Counted from the stretch's first letter, positions 1 to 6,361 are shown. The stretch is 13,613 nucleotides of DNA from Bacteriovoracaceae bacterium UBA2428 (GCA_002343545.1 DDRA01000135.1:31068-44680), one strand, 5' to 3'. The notes: generated from the letters alone by a model not told the origin. Numbers and translations are program-made.

Positions 1-1
1 G

Positions 2-337
2 GACAAGCCCGAGTCCCGTCGCATTGGGCTCATGAATCGAACGGAAGTTCCCGTCGGCAAAGGCATGCTCTTCGTCTTCACTTCCGAGGAGGTCCAAACC
101 TTTTGGATGAAAAACGTCCCCTTCGACATCGACATCGCCTTTTTCGATCGTCGGGGGCACTTCGTTTCGGCCACCTTGATGAAGGGAACGAGCCCGCTCC
201 AGCGCGAAGACAAGCTCCCCGTCTACGAAAGCAAAGGCCCCGCGATTTTCGTGGTCGAAGCCCGGGCGGGCGCTCTGACCAAGCTCGCGTCGAAGGGATG
301 CCGGCTGGATCCGCTGCCGACGCCGGCTTCCCTCTAA
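2..337 (+). CDS. DUF192 family protein, 5'-truncated
   Basis: The reading frame is open from the window edge; an internal ATG at 32 is not the true start, because the family core begins before it (RRIGLMNR immediately precedes and spans that Met). Visible family motifs, in order, are R-x-GLM-x-R, GMLFVF, FWMKN followed by DIDIAFFD, and a C-terminal PAIFVVEARAG segment ending near a KGCRL turn. These match the DUF192 (PF02643) beta-fold pattern. Family members are small, usually exported proteins of unknown function; the N-terminus that would carry a signal peptide lies outside the window. The gene ends 4 nt from the stop of the convergent collagen-like gene, leaving no room for an independent terminator. 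Family assignment is firm and function is unknown. Confidence 0.85.
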   Translation, partial: DKPESRRIGLMNRTEVPVGKGMLFVFTSEEVQTFWMKNVPFDIDIAFFDRRGHFVSATLMKGTSPLQREDKLPVYESKGPAIFVVEARAGALTKLASKGCRLDPLPTPASL

Positions 338-341
338 GAAC

Positions 342-1583
342 TTAGTCTCGGCAAAGTCCTAGGGTCGTATCTCCCAAGATGAGGCAAGGATCGAGCGCTT
401 TGCCGGGGGCGCCGCGTGCTCCGTCTTGACCGCGCGGGCCTTGGGGGCCTCTCGGCCCGGCGCTGGCCCTTCTCGCGCAGGGCGGCGTATGGGTTCCGGG
501 CGAGCCGCCCGCGCCGCCGGCCCCGCCCGCTCCACCGCTTCCTCCCGCGCCCCCCGCTCCACCTTCGGAGTCGTAACGGACGACGAGATGTTTGGCGTCT
601 TTGATCTCGATCCGAACCCGGACCGAGTCGGAACCCGTCGCGCCGATTCCGCCGTTCCCCCCGGGACCGCCGACGTTGCCACCGCCGCCGTTCGTCGGTT
701 CGGACTGACAAACCTTAACGGCGCGGCAGAATCCTCCGACCCGCCGCATGTTCCCGCAGTCGTGCCCGGCCTGTTCCTCGGCGATGAAGCTAGGCATGCC
801 GGGAGGGCCGGCGGCTCCCGTGGCCCCGCTTCCGCCGTCCCGGCCTCTTTCTCCGATGAATCCTCGGGTCGAAACGGAGAGGAAACCCCTCGCGCTGAGG
901 GCTTTCACCGAGAAGGGCGCCGGCGAACCGTTCGGCACGACGTCGTGTCCCGAAACCGGCTCGATTCGGGATCCTTCCGCGGCGACGATTTCCTGGACTT
1001 CGATACGCGTCGCCGTGAGCGGCGCGACCGAGCGAAGCACGGCGTTCTTGGCGAGAAACAAACGCGTCGTTCCGGTGGGAATCGCTCCCGCACTCATTTC
1101 ACCCTGAATGACGAAGTCCTTAGGAATCGCGATTTTTTGCAGAAGCTCCGTGCGCGCGGCGACGTCTTGCGCTTGGAGCGCGTAGACGTAGCGGCCGCCG
1201 GCGTCGACCGTTTGGTCGCGGTACTCTCCCATGCCCTGGTCGTGAACCCCGAGCACGATAAGCTCCGTCTTGTGTTGGGCTTGGCGGACGAGCTTGTAGT
1301 GACGGCTTTCCGAGTAGTTCCAACGGACGAGAACCGAGTATTGGTCCGGCTGCGTCTCTCCGACGACCTTCAATTCGAGTTTCGAGAGGGAGATCGGCGT
1401 TTCACCGGAAACTTTCGCGGCCGGTTTTGTGTCCGGCGTTTCGACTTCGCTTGGTGAAGTCTCGATCACCTCCGGCATCTTCGGGGGCGGGCCGCTTTCC
1501 GACGTCGGTCTCATCGAAGGATCGGGGACGAAGGCGCACGCGCTCAGAACGAAAGTCATGTAAGTCAGAAGAAATCGTTTCAT
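342..1583 (-). CDS. Collagen-like Gly-X-Y repeat lipoprotein, last gene of the pilus-type operon
   Basis: A 413-residue protein. I chose the ATG at 1583 because it gives a compact lipoprotein signal (MKRFLL...LSAC, lipid-modified Cys16) and has a GGAGTG ribosome site at 1589-1594; an upstream in-frame start at 1643 would bury the signal. Residues about 20-75 are Pro/Ser/Thr/Glu-rich and look like a flexible tether, and residues about 75-235 are a globular part with alternating beta-like sequence. The C-terminal half holds four perfect Gly-X-Y blocks of 7-8 triplets each (about 241-264, 299-319, 341-361, 376-396). Spacers between and after the blocks contain six Cys (about 276, 286, 292, 369, 400, 411). 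Block 3 is almost pure GGA/GGS, while blocks 1 and 4 contain GPP or GPR-type triplets. It lies 16 nt after the preceding operon gene. I infer an outer-membrane-anchored surface or periplasmic fibre-forming protein; no exact family is recognised. Confidence 0.8.
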   Translation of the reverse strand: MKRFLLTYMTFVLSACAFVPDPSMRPTSESGPPPKMPEVIETSPSEVETPDTKPAAKVSGETPISLSKLELKVVGETQPDQYSVLVRWNYSESRHYKLVRQAQHKTELIVLGVHDQGMGEYRDQTVDAGGRYVYALQAQDVAARTELLQKIAIPKDFVIQGEMSAGAIPTGTTRLFLAKNAVLRSVAPLTATRIEVQEIVAAEGSRIEPVSGHDVVPNGSPAPFSVKALSARGFLSVSTRGFIGERGRDGGSGATGAAGPPGMPSFIAEEQAGHDCGNMRRVGGFCRAVKVCQSEPTNGGGGNVGGPGGNGGIGATGSDSVRVRIEIKDAKHLVVRYDSEGGAGGAGGSGGAGGAGGAGGSPGTHTPPCARRASAGPRGPQGPRGQDGARGAPGKALDPCLILGDTTLGLCRD

Positions 1584-1599
1584 GATGTCACTCCAATAA

Positions 1600-2109
1600 T
1601 TAGAAAACAAAACCAAGGATGCTGCCGAGGAGGGCTCCGCCAAGTCCGAAGACGACGGCGTTCAATGGACGGCTGGCGTCGTTCGGGCTGAAAATGGCGC
1701 CGGCCCCGGCACCGATCGCGCCACCGCCAAGGCCCAAGAGCCAAGGCCGGGCGCTCGATTCGTCGCGCGCCACCGGGATGGGGACGACCGTTCGTGGCGT
1801 ATCACCGTCTCCGTGTCGCAGGTAGGGACCGTAGTCGATTCGCCGGCCGTCGAGCAGGTCGGGTATCGCGACGAGTGCCCGTCCCGTCCATCGTTTCGAA
1901 GCGCCTTCGAGCACGAGCGAGTCGAGGCCGAACGCGTAGGTCGCCCGGTCCTCGCAGTCGTCGCGGTCGAAACGGATGTCGAGGTCGGGTGCTTGGCTCT
2001 CGATCCCCGCGCGCACCCGCTCGAGCAGCAGGGACTCCACGTGCGCGGGAAGCTGGGCGCTGGCGGAAGCCAGCCGAAGAAAGACAAGGCAGCCTAGGGT
2101 CGTGCTCAT
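1600..2109 (-). CDS. Exported protein with glycine-zipper C-terminus, pilus-operon member
   Basis: A 169-residue protein. The start at 2109 forms an ATGA overlap with the stop of the CpaB-like gene, so translation is probably coupled. Residues 1-18 look like a short signal peptide with an Ala-Ser-Ala-type cleavage site. Residues about 20-115 form the soluble part, with a Cys at 52 and a segment (about 75-100) of beta character. Residues about 123-140 and 150-169 are two Gly-rich hydrophobic stretches (GLGGGAIGAGAG and GLGGALLGSILG) resembling a glycine zipper. The N-terminal half has a faint resemblance to the N-domain of FlgA/CpaB-type SAF proteins, which would fit its neighbour, but I cannot support that strongly. 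It probably sits in the periplasm or is anchored in a membrane by the tail. Function not recognised. Confidence 0.7.
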   Translation of the reverse strand: MSTTLGCLVFLRLASASAQLPAHVESLLLERVRAGIESQAPDLDIRFDRDDCEDRATYAFGLDSLVLEGASKRWTGRALVAIPDLLDGRRIDYGPYLRHGDGDTPRTVVPIPVARDESSARPWLLGLGGGAIGAGAGAIFSPNDASRPLNAVVFGLGGALLGSILGFVF

Positions 2110-2600
2110 GGGGTGTCCTTTCCGGGATTACCGTAGAAAACTTGGGGGCGTCCGGCGCCGCGTTCGGGTTTCGTCCACTCGAGATCGGACCAGCGAAGGG
2201 GACGGTCGGGCGAGACGAGTTTGCGCGTTCGGATCGTGCCGTTGAAGTGGCGGACCTGCTCGGGACGTACGATGTCCTGAAGTTGGGTCTTTGTGAGCTG
2301 GGACTTTCGAACGGGAAAGATCTGGAACTGGTCGTTTCGGAGCGTGGTCCTAGGCGCGAGCGGCAGAACGGGCGCGACGACTTCGATCGTCGTCGGGGCG
2401 CCGCCTTCGATCCGGGCGGGAGCCTCGCGGCGAAAACTCATGAGGACGGCAAACGCGATCGTGATTCCGATCCAGGGCGCGAAAGGACGCAGCTTCTTGA
2501 TTCGCTCGTAGCGATCCGGGACGACCGGAACCTCGGCGGGGATTTCCGCGGTCGAAGGCGTCAAAGGTTCAAGCCAGGCGAATTTGTCGGTCGACGACAT
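2106..2600 (-). CDS. CpaB/RcpC-like SAF-domain membrane protein
   Basis: A 164-residue protein starting at the ATG at 2600, preceded by GGGAG about 9 nt upstream; the frame is open further upstream but that part is a shadow of the preceding genes. A Pro-rich cytoplasmic N-tail (1-39) precedes a single hydrophobic helix (about 40-55). The periplasmic part at about 77-142 has the layout of a SAF domain: a P-L-A-P-R-T-T-L-R-N-D-Q-like beta entry, then S-Q-L-T-K-T-Q-L, and then a P-D-R-P-L-R-W-S-D-L exit, as in CpaB/RcpC. CpaB is an inner-membrane-anchored periplasmic component of the Tad/Flp pilus that associates with the secretin. Its position between pilin-type genes supports the call. It is short compared with typical CpaB (about 250-300 residues), so a truncated or divergent relative is more likely than a canonical one. 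Confidence 0.6.
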   Translation of the reverse strand: MSSTDKFAWLEPLTPSTAEIPAEVPVVPDRYERIKKLRPFAPWIGITIAFAVLMSFRREAPARIEGGAPTTIEVVAPVLPLAPRTTLRNDQFQIFPVRKSQLTKTQLQDIVRPEQVRHFNGTIRTRKLVSPDRPLRWSDLEWTKPERGAGRPQVFYGNPGKDTP

Positions 2601-2731
2601 GATTCGAATCTCCCGTAGGATGTTCTGAGAAGTTCCGCGTGAAAAAGGTCCGCCCTCTGGGCGACCTCGACGATTCCCGCGGCCAGGACGCAAGTTGCGA
2701 GCAGCAGGACGAGTGCTTCGAGCGGCATCAT
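2561..2731 (-). CDS. Small single-helix membrane protein (56 aa)
   Basis: The gene begins at the ATG at 2731, which overlaps the stop of the preceding gene as ATGA; a second ATG follows immediately. The peptide has a hydrophobic stretch at about 4-21 (EALVLLLATCVLAAGIV), then an amphipathic, charged segment (VAQRADLFHAELLR), and a short basic tail. The first 30 codons have the GC-rich third positions of the surrounding genes, which supports coding. Its 3' end overlaps the start of the CpaB-like gene by 40 nt. The helix-then-amphipathic layout resembles a pilin N-terminus without a processing Gly, so a minor pseudopilin-like or assembly peptide is possible. No family is recognised. Confidence 0.55.
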   Translation of the reverse strand: MMPLEALVLLLATCVLAAGIVEVAQRADLFHAELLRTSYGRFESCRRPTNSPGLNL

Positions 2732-3267
2732 AGGGCCCGTACTCCCTGGCCGTGGTAGGTCCAATACGCCTCGCCGCGAAGCGAAAGGTAGACGTTCGAT
2801 CCGGCTCGCGAAGGTTGTTCGGACCAGGTGAGGGACACGATGGGATGGCCGAAGCTTCGCCAGGCGAGTGAGCCCGGAATGAGGCAGGCGCCGGGTACCC
2901 CGCGCAAGGGCTCGCGGTGATGGATGGCGAAGTCGCCCGAAGTTCGGCTCGACAACGTCCAGGCGCGCCAAGCGAAGTCCTGTTCCAGCGCGATGGCCTC
3001 GCCGATCCCCCGCAGGAGCGGAGCTTCCACGATGGCGCCGATCAAATTGAGCGCGAGGCACTGCACCTTGAGTTTCTCGAGACGGTCGTTCGCGAGTTCG
3101 ACGTTCTGAATGGCGTTCGCCGCCGAATCGGAAAGGCGAGCGACTTCGTGATCCAGTCGGGACGTCTTGTGAATGCCGCTGGCCACTTCGGAAACGAATG
3201 AAATCGGATTGGTCTCGAGTCCCGAAAGAAAAATTGCTCCCAGGAAGGCAAGGAAGAGGGCGATCAC
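2728..3267 (-). CDS. Unrecognised membrane-anchored protein in pilus-type operon
   Basis: A 179-residue protein with a GTG start at 3267 that overlaps the preceding stop (GTGA), so the start is well supported by coupling. Residues 1-17 (MIALFLAFLGAIFLSGL) form an N-terminal membrane anchor or signal. Residues about 24-75 are a helical, heptad-like region (HEVARLSDSAANAIQNVELANDRLEKL), suggesting a coiled coil. The remainder is mixed alpha/beta with Trp-rich strands (FAWRAW, SLAWRSF, LTWSEQ, YWTYHG). No GXXXXE pseudopilin cleavage motif is visible, unlike the two genes upstream. Its place between the TadE-like gene and the CpaB-like gene argues for a minor component of the same envelope structure, perhaps TadG-like in role. 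Function is inference only. Confidence 0.7.
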   Translation of the reverse strand: MIALFLAFLGAIFLSGLETNPISFVSEVASGIHKTSRLDHEVARLSDSAANAIQNVELANDRLEKLKVQCLALNLIGAIVEAPLLRGIGEAIALEQDFAWRAWTLSSRTSGDFAIHHREPLRGVPGACLIPGSLAWRSFGHPIVSLTWSEQPSRAGSNVYLSLRGEAYWTYHGQGVRAL

Positions 3268-3590
3268 GAGACACCTCCGTTAACCAGGTCGATGTCGAGC
3301 GTGTAGCGAAAAGGGCCCCGCCCCCGGACGTCGACGCTTACCGTGCCCGCTCCCGAGCACCGGCAAGCGACGCTTTCGGCGAAGACGGGGATCTTGGGGA
3401 ACGAGATCGAACAGACGCCGCGGTCATTCCCGTAGAGATGGGCGCGGGCGAGCAGGTAGGCCTTCGCGCGGAAGGCCTCGCGGATCGCGAGCTGGCCGAG
3501 GCCGCCGAAGGCGATCGAGAAAAGCGCGACCCACACCGGCGTCAGCACCAGACACTCGACGAGGACGTTTCCTTTTTGACGGGCGGTCAT
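3264..3590 (-). CDS. TadE-like pseudopilin
   Basis: A 108-residue protein. The ATG at 3590 overlaps the Flp-pilin stop (ATGA). The N-terminus MTARQKG|NVLVE places Gly7 before a hydrophobic helix with Glu at +5 of the mature chain, the processing rule for TadE/TadF-type pseudopilins cut by a prepilin peptidase. The helix runs to about residue 30 (LVLTPVWVALFSIAFGGLG), followed by an amphipathic extension and a small C-terminal domain with several Cys (one pair as CRC) that could form a disulfide. The usual Tyr at +6 is Cys here, which is common in TadE proteins. It would be an initiation or tip subunit of a type IVb pilus or a related secretion structure. Family call by motif and context; good confidence. 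Confidence 0.75.
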   Translation of the reverse strand: MTARQKGNVLVECLVLTPVWVALFSIAFGGLGQLAIREAFRAKAYLLARAHLYGNDRGVCSISFPKIPVFAESVACRCSGAGTVSVDVRGRGPFRYTLDIDLVNGGVS

Positions 3591-3898
3591 TTGCTGTCCT
3601 TGTCTTCCATGGCCTTGTTGAAATCGCCCAGGTCGCGGACTTCGTAATGTTTTTCCTCGACCGTTTTCTTGGTTATTTCCTTTCTTTCTCCCCCCAGGGC
3701 CGCGGCGACTTCGCCCAGGGAGCGGTTCAGGTTGCTGCCCAGAAGCTGGATGACGCCGATGGAGGCGACGGCCACGAGGGCCGTGAGGATGAGATATTCC
3801 GAGAGAGCTTGCCCGCGGCGCCGGTTTTCCGACGCCGGGAATTTGTCGAGCGCGGTCCCCCCGCGGGCCGATACAATGGGGAGGATGACTCCGCGCAC
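3587..3898 (-). CDS. Flp-family type IVb pilin (start uncertain)
   Basis: The C-terminal 75 residues are clearly a type IVb pilin: RRRG|QALSEY gives Gly then Glu at +5 and Tyr at +6, exactly the Flp prepilin site. It is followed by a hydrophobic helix (LILTALVAVASIGVIQLLG) and a short polar tail rich in Lys/Glu. The pilin would be cleaved by a TadV/FppA-type prepilin peptidase in the inner membrane. The start is a problem: between the cleavage site and the divergent SPOR gene there is no in-frame ATG, GTG or TTG. I list the GTG at 3898, giving a 29-residue leader overlapping the SPOR gene start. Alternatives are ATG 3946 (with GGAG 9 nt before it), a rare ATT at 3877, or a miscounted C6 run at 3857-3862. 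First gene of the seven-gene minus-strand operon. Confidence 0.7.
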   Translation of the reverse strand: MRGVILPIVSARGGTALDKFPASENRRRGQALSEYLILTALVAVASIGVIQLLGSNLNRSLGEVAAALGGERKEITKKTVEEKHYEVRDLGDFNKAMEDKDSK

Positions 3899-4655
3899 GA
3901 GATTCGAGCTCGACCGTTTCGAAGTATGGACGCTCTTGGGGATCATGGTTCTTTTCTCCGGGTTGGTGTTCACGTTTGGGATCATGGTTGGGATGGGCAT
4001 GCGGCCGGCGTCACCGCTCGTCGCCGAGGTCGCGCACGGCGAAGAACACGGAGGGCGCGCGCCCGCTTCGGTCGATGCCAAGCCGGCGACCGTCGCGCCG
4101 ATCGCCGAGGCTGGCGCCGATTTGAAGGCGGCCTACGCGGAAGCCAAGCAAGAGGCGCTGCGCGAGCTCGTTATGCAGGAAGGACAGAGTACGGATCCAA
4201 AGTCGGTCGCGGATGCGGCCGCTCATTTTGGCGCGAATCCGGGATGGGCCGGCGAAGCCAGCCCAAAACCTCCCGAGGTCAAAGCCGAAGACGCGCGTAT
4301 CGCGCGCGCCGAAGCCGCCGAGGCGAATCGGCTCGAGAAGGGACCCGAAAAATCGGTGCGCTCGCTCTTCGAAAGAAAGCCCGCGGCCCGCGACGTGTTC
4401 ACGCCGATCTCGAACCAGTTCACGGTTCGCGTTCAGAGTTTCGCCACCGCCGAGGAAGCGACCGCCAAGGTTGGCGCCCTGCGGAAACTCGGATTCAACG
4501 ATGCCTACATGCGCCCCATCAAGTCCGGGGACGGGGCGCCCTGGTTCCAGGTTAGCGTCGGCTCCTTCGTTCAAGAGGTCTGGGCCATGCGCGAAGGCGA
4601 AAGACTGCTCCAGACCAAAGCTTCGCGGGACTTCAAGGTCGAGAAGGTCAAGTGA
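3885..4655 (+). CDS. SPOR-domain inner-membrane protein
   Basis: A 256-residue protein. The start at 3885 gives MTPRTRFELD followed by a single transmembrane helix (about 14-38, Gly/Met-rich). A GGGGAGG sequence directly abuts this ATG, so the in-frame ATG at 3876 is a fair alternative start. Residues about 45-175 are a long Ala/Glu/Lys-rich, probably extended or helical periplasmic linker. Residues about 177-256 (NQFTVRVQSFATAEEA... to the end, with the FQVSVGSF turn) match a SPOR domain. SPOR domains bind peptidoglycan strands stripped of stem peptides, as found at the division septum, so a role in cell division or wall remodelling is likely. Transcribed divergently from the pilin operon and convergently with the sigma-54 activator gene, whose stop is 6 nt away. 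Confidence 0.85.
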   Translation: MTPRTRFELDRFEVWTLLGIMVLFSGLVFTFGIMVGMGMRPASPLVAEVAHGEEHGGRAPASVDAKPATVAPIAEAGADLKAAYAEAKQEALRELVMQEGQSTDPKSVADAAAHFGANPGWAGEASPKPPEVKAEDARIARAEAAEANRLEKGPEKSVRSLFERKPAARDVFTPISNQFTVRVQSFATAEEATAKVGALRKLGFNDAYMRPIKSGDGAPWFQVSVGSFVQEVWAMREGERLLQTKASRDFKVEKVK

Positions 4656-4660
4656 GCGGA

Positions 4661-5602
4661 TCATAGGTCCCACTCCCCTTCGCTCAAGTAAGCTTTAAGG
4701 GCACCCGTCACGAAGCTGGGCAGATGGGCGGAAGTGATGCTTCCCGTACGGCTGCGAAGCGCGGCGTACAGAAGCGCGTGCTCGAGCTCGCGGATGTTTC
4801 CGGGCCAGTCGTAGCGAACGATCTGCTCGAAGGCGGAGGCTTCGACCTCGAGGCCGGTGAAGCCCAGGGTCTTCTCGAGGCGTCGAAGCAGGCCGCGGAC
4901 GATCGTCGGCAGGTCTTCCTTCCGCTTGCGCAGCGGCGGCAGGTAAAGCGGAAAGACGTTCAAGCGGTAGTAGAGATCCCGTCGAAAGCGTTGGTTGTTC
5001 ACGAGAATCTCGAGGGGGATATTGCTCGCCGCGACGATCTGGCAGTCGATGTCGACGGCCTCGCGCGCGCCGAGCGCCTCGACCTTGCGCGTCTGCAGAA
5101 CCCGCAGCAATTTGGCCTGCAGGTTCTTGTCGAGACATTGGATCTCGTCGAGGAAGAGCGTGCCCTGGCCGGCGACTTCGAACTTTCCGGCTCGCCGATC
5201 GCGGGCGGAAGTGAAGGCCCCGCGCTCGTGGCCGAAGAGCATGGACTCGGCCAAGTTCTCGGGGATCGCGCCGCAGTTCACCGGCACGAAGGGAGTCGAC
5301 TCGGAGGGCCGACGGCGCATTCGACGGAGACGCTGTTCGTGGAGCAGCGAGGCGACGTATTCCTTGCCGGTCCCCGTTTCGCCGACGACGAGGATGTTGA
5401 TGTCTTTCGAGGCGGCGATCTCGATGTCCGCCCGGAGTTCGGCGAGCGCCTGGCCGAGTCCCCAGAACCACTCTTCGAGGAGCGGATGCTCCACCGCGAC
5501 GCTAACCGGCTTCGGAGGCTTGGCCGGCGTCGGGGAACGACTCAGTCCCTGGGGAAAGAAATGCGAGGTGGGGGATGAAGGGGTAGCGAGTGGGCTCTTC
5601 AT
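4661..5602 (-). CDS. Sigma-54 activator AAA+ protein lacking receiver and HTH domains
   Basis: A 313-residue bacterial enhancer-binding-protein core. Visible motifs are Walker A GETGTGKE (74-81), the sigma-54 contact loop as GAFTSA (128-133), Walker B TLFLDEIQ (148-155), the arginine-finger segment RFRRDLYYRL (205-214) and sensor II WPGNIRELEH (266-275). Together these hydrolyse ATP to remodel the closed complex of sigma-54 RNA polymerase. The N-terminal 40 residues are Ser/Pro-rich with no receiver, GAF or FHA domain, and the chain ends about 20 residues after the lid domain with no Fis-type helix-turn-helix. It must therefore act without sequence-specific DNA binding or through a partner. 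The start at ATG 5602 has no Shine-Dalgarno and lies only 13 bp below a sigma-54 promoter; GTG at codon 37 is an alternative. Autoregulation through sigma-54 is inferred. Confidence 0.9.
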   Translation of the reverse strand: MKSPLATPSSPTSHFFPQGLSRSPTPAKPPKPVSVAVEHPLLEEWFWGLGQALAELRADIEIAASKDINILVVGETGTGKEYVASLLHEQRLRRMRRRPSESTPFVPVNCGAIPENLAESMLFGHERGAFTSARDRRAGKFEVAGQGTLFLDEIQCLDKNLQAKLLRVLQTRKVEALGAREAVDIDCQIVAASNIPLEILVNNQRFRRDLYYRLNVFPLYLPPLRKRKEDLPTIVRGLLRRLEKTLGFTGLEVEASAFEQIVRYDWPGNIRELEHALLYAALRSRTGSITSAHLPSFVTGALKAYLSEGEWDL

Positions 5603-5614
5603 GCCGCACGGCGA

Positions 5615-5630
5615 AGCAACCGACGTGCCA
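5615..5630 (-). promoter_or_regulatory. Sigma-54 (-24/-12) promoter of the AAA+ activator gene
   Basis: Reading the minus strand, TGGCAC (5630-5625), five bases, then TTGCT (5619-5615) match the TGGCAC-N5-TTGCW consensus at every fixed position with correct GG-to-GC spacing. The predicted transcript start, about 12 bp further on, falls near 5604, only about 2 nt before the ATG at 5602, so the message would be nearly leaderless or the true start is internal. An AT-rich stretch (about 5641-5657) lies just upstream and could serve as a bending or UP-type element. Confidence 0.75.
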
Positions 5631-5707
5631 GACCTAAGTCGCTATTATTTATTTAGTCGGCGCGGGCGTCGTCCGGCGTTCCGGAAACTCGCGGAGGAAT
5701 CCGGACT

Positions 5708-6361
5708 TCAGCGAAGCTTGGGACGCCCCGGTTCGCTGCCTTCGGGCGCGACGACCCGCGGGAAGCGCGCGCCTTTGTCGGGTTGGCCGTCGCCGTCATC
5801 GTCGCGCTCGACGCGAAGGAGGCGCTCTCCCTCGTAGATCTCCCAATAGTCCGGCCGGCCGCGACCCTTGCGGTCTAAGGCCCGCTTTGCGAGCACGCCG
5901 TTGCGATACTCCTTCCAAACGGAAGGACGGTTCTCGTAGCGGGCATTGAATTCCTGCGCGACGAGCTCGGGAGCCTTGGCGCCTTTCTTGTCGAAAGTGC
6001 TCAGGACGTCGAAGAGGCCGTCCCCGTCCAGATCGGAGGCTTCCTTGCGGACCCAAGCGCCGGTCGGATCGAAATACTGGATGAAGTCGACGCGTCCGTC
6101 CGCATTGAAATCGAAATCGATGCGTTCGAGTTTTTGCGTGCCTTCCGCGAAAACTTTCGTCATGCGCGGAAAGCCGTCGCCGCCGACGGCGAGAGGCTGG
6201 AAACGTTGGCGCGGGCCCAGCAGTTTGGCTTCGCGAGAAACCGAGCTTTCGTCCGAGCCTTTACTCGTCGAGCTTGGCGGAGTCTTCGAGCTCGACGAGC
6301 AGCTCCATAAAGCCATGCTCGCGGCCAAGCTCAGAAGAGGGATTTGGACTCTACTTCTCAA
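5708..6361 (-). CDS. Lipoprotein with EF-hand-like DxDxDG repeats
   Basis: A 217-residue protein from a TTG at 6361, which gives a basic n-region (MRSR), a hydrophobic core and a lipobox-like LWSC with Cys21; Trp at -2 is unusual. An in-frame ATG at 6421 is possible but would put 20 unlikely residues before the signal and overlap the operator-like palindrome. A Ser/Thr-rich tether (22-45) follows. Four nine-residue loops of form D-x-[DN]-x-D-G-x-x-D appear at about 84-92, 110-118, 163-171 (degenerate, Arg for Asp) and 187-195. Each of the first three is followed by a short aromatic strand, which suggests tandem calcium-binding repeats like those in many delta-like bacterial lipoproteins. The protein is probably surface or periplasmic, tethered to the outer membrane. 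Specific function unknown. Divergent to the RHH gene. Confidence 0.8.
   Translation of the reverse strand: MRSRVQIPLLSLAASMALWSCSSSSKTPPSSTSKGSDESSVSREAKLLGPRQRFQPLAVGGDGFPRMTKVFAEGTQKLERIDFDFNADGRVDFIQYFDPTGAWVRKEASDLDGDGLFDVLSTFDKKGAKAPELVAQEFNARYENRPSVWKEYRNGVLAKRALDRKGRGRPDYWEIYEGERLLRVERDDDGDGQPDKGARFPRVVAPEGSEPGRPKLR

Noticed and set aside
342..862. Gly-rich repeat region read as a CRISPR or tandem-repeat array
   Set aside because: Periodicity is 3 residues (9 bases) with varied codons and varied X and Y residues, as expected for collagen-like protein, with no constant repeat and spacer.
426..1457. A long plus-strand open frame opposite the collagen-like gene
   Set aside because: It is a GC-rich antisense shadow: very Arg-rich, no start signal, and the minus-strand frame has a lipoprotein signal and perfect Gly-X-Y phasing.
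2732..3274. N-terminal extension of the frame containing the 56-aa membrane peptide
   Set aside because: The extended part is Arg/Ser/Pro-rich and antisense-like in composition; it lies in another frame of the 179-aa gene, so only the last 56 codons look coding.
5642..5707. Short stem (TCCGG/CCGGA) as a terminator of the EF-hand-like lipoprotein gene
   Set aside because: Stem of only 5 bp and no T-rich tract in the reading direction.
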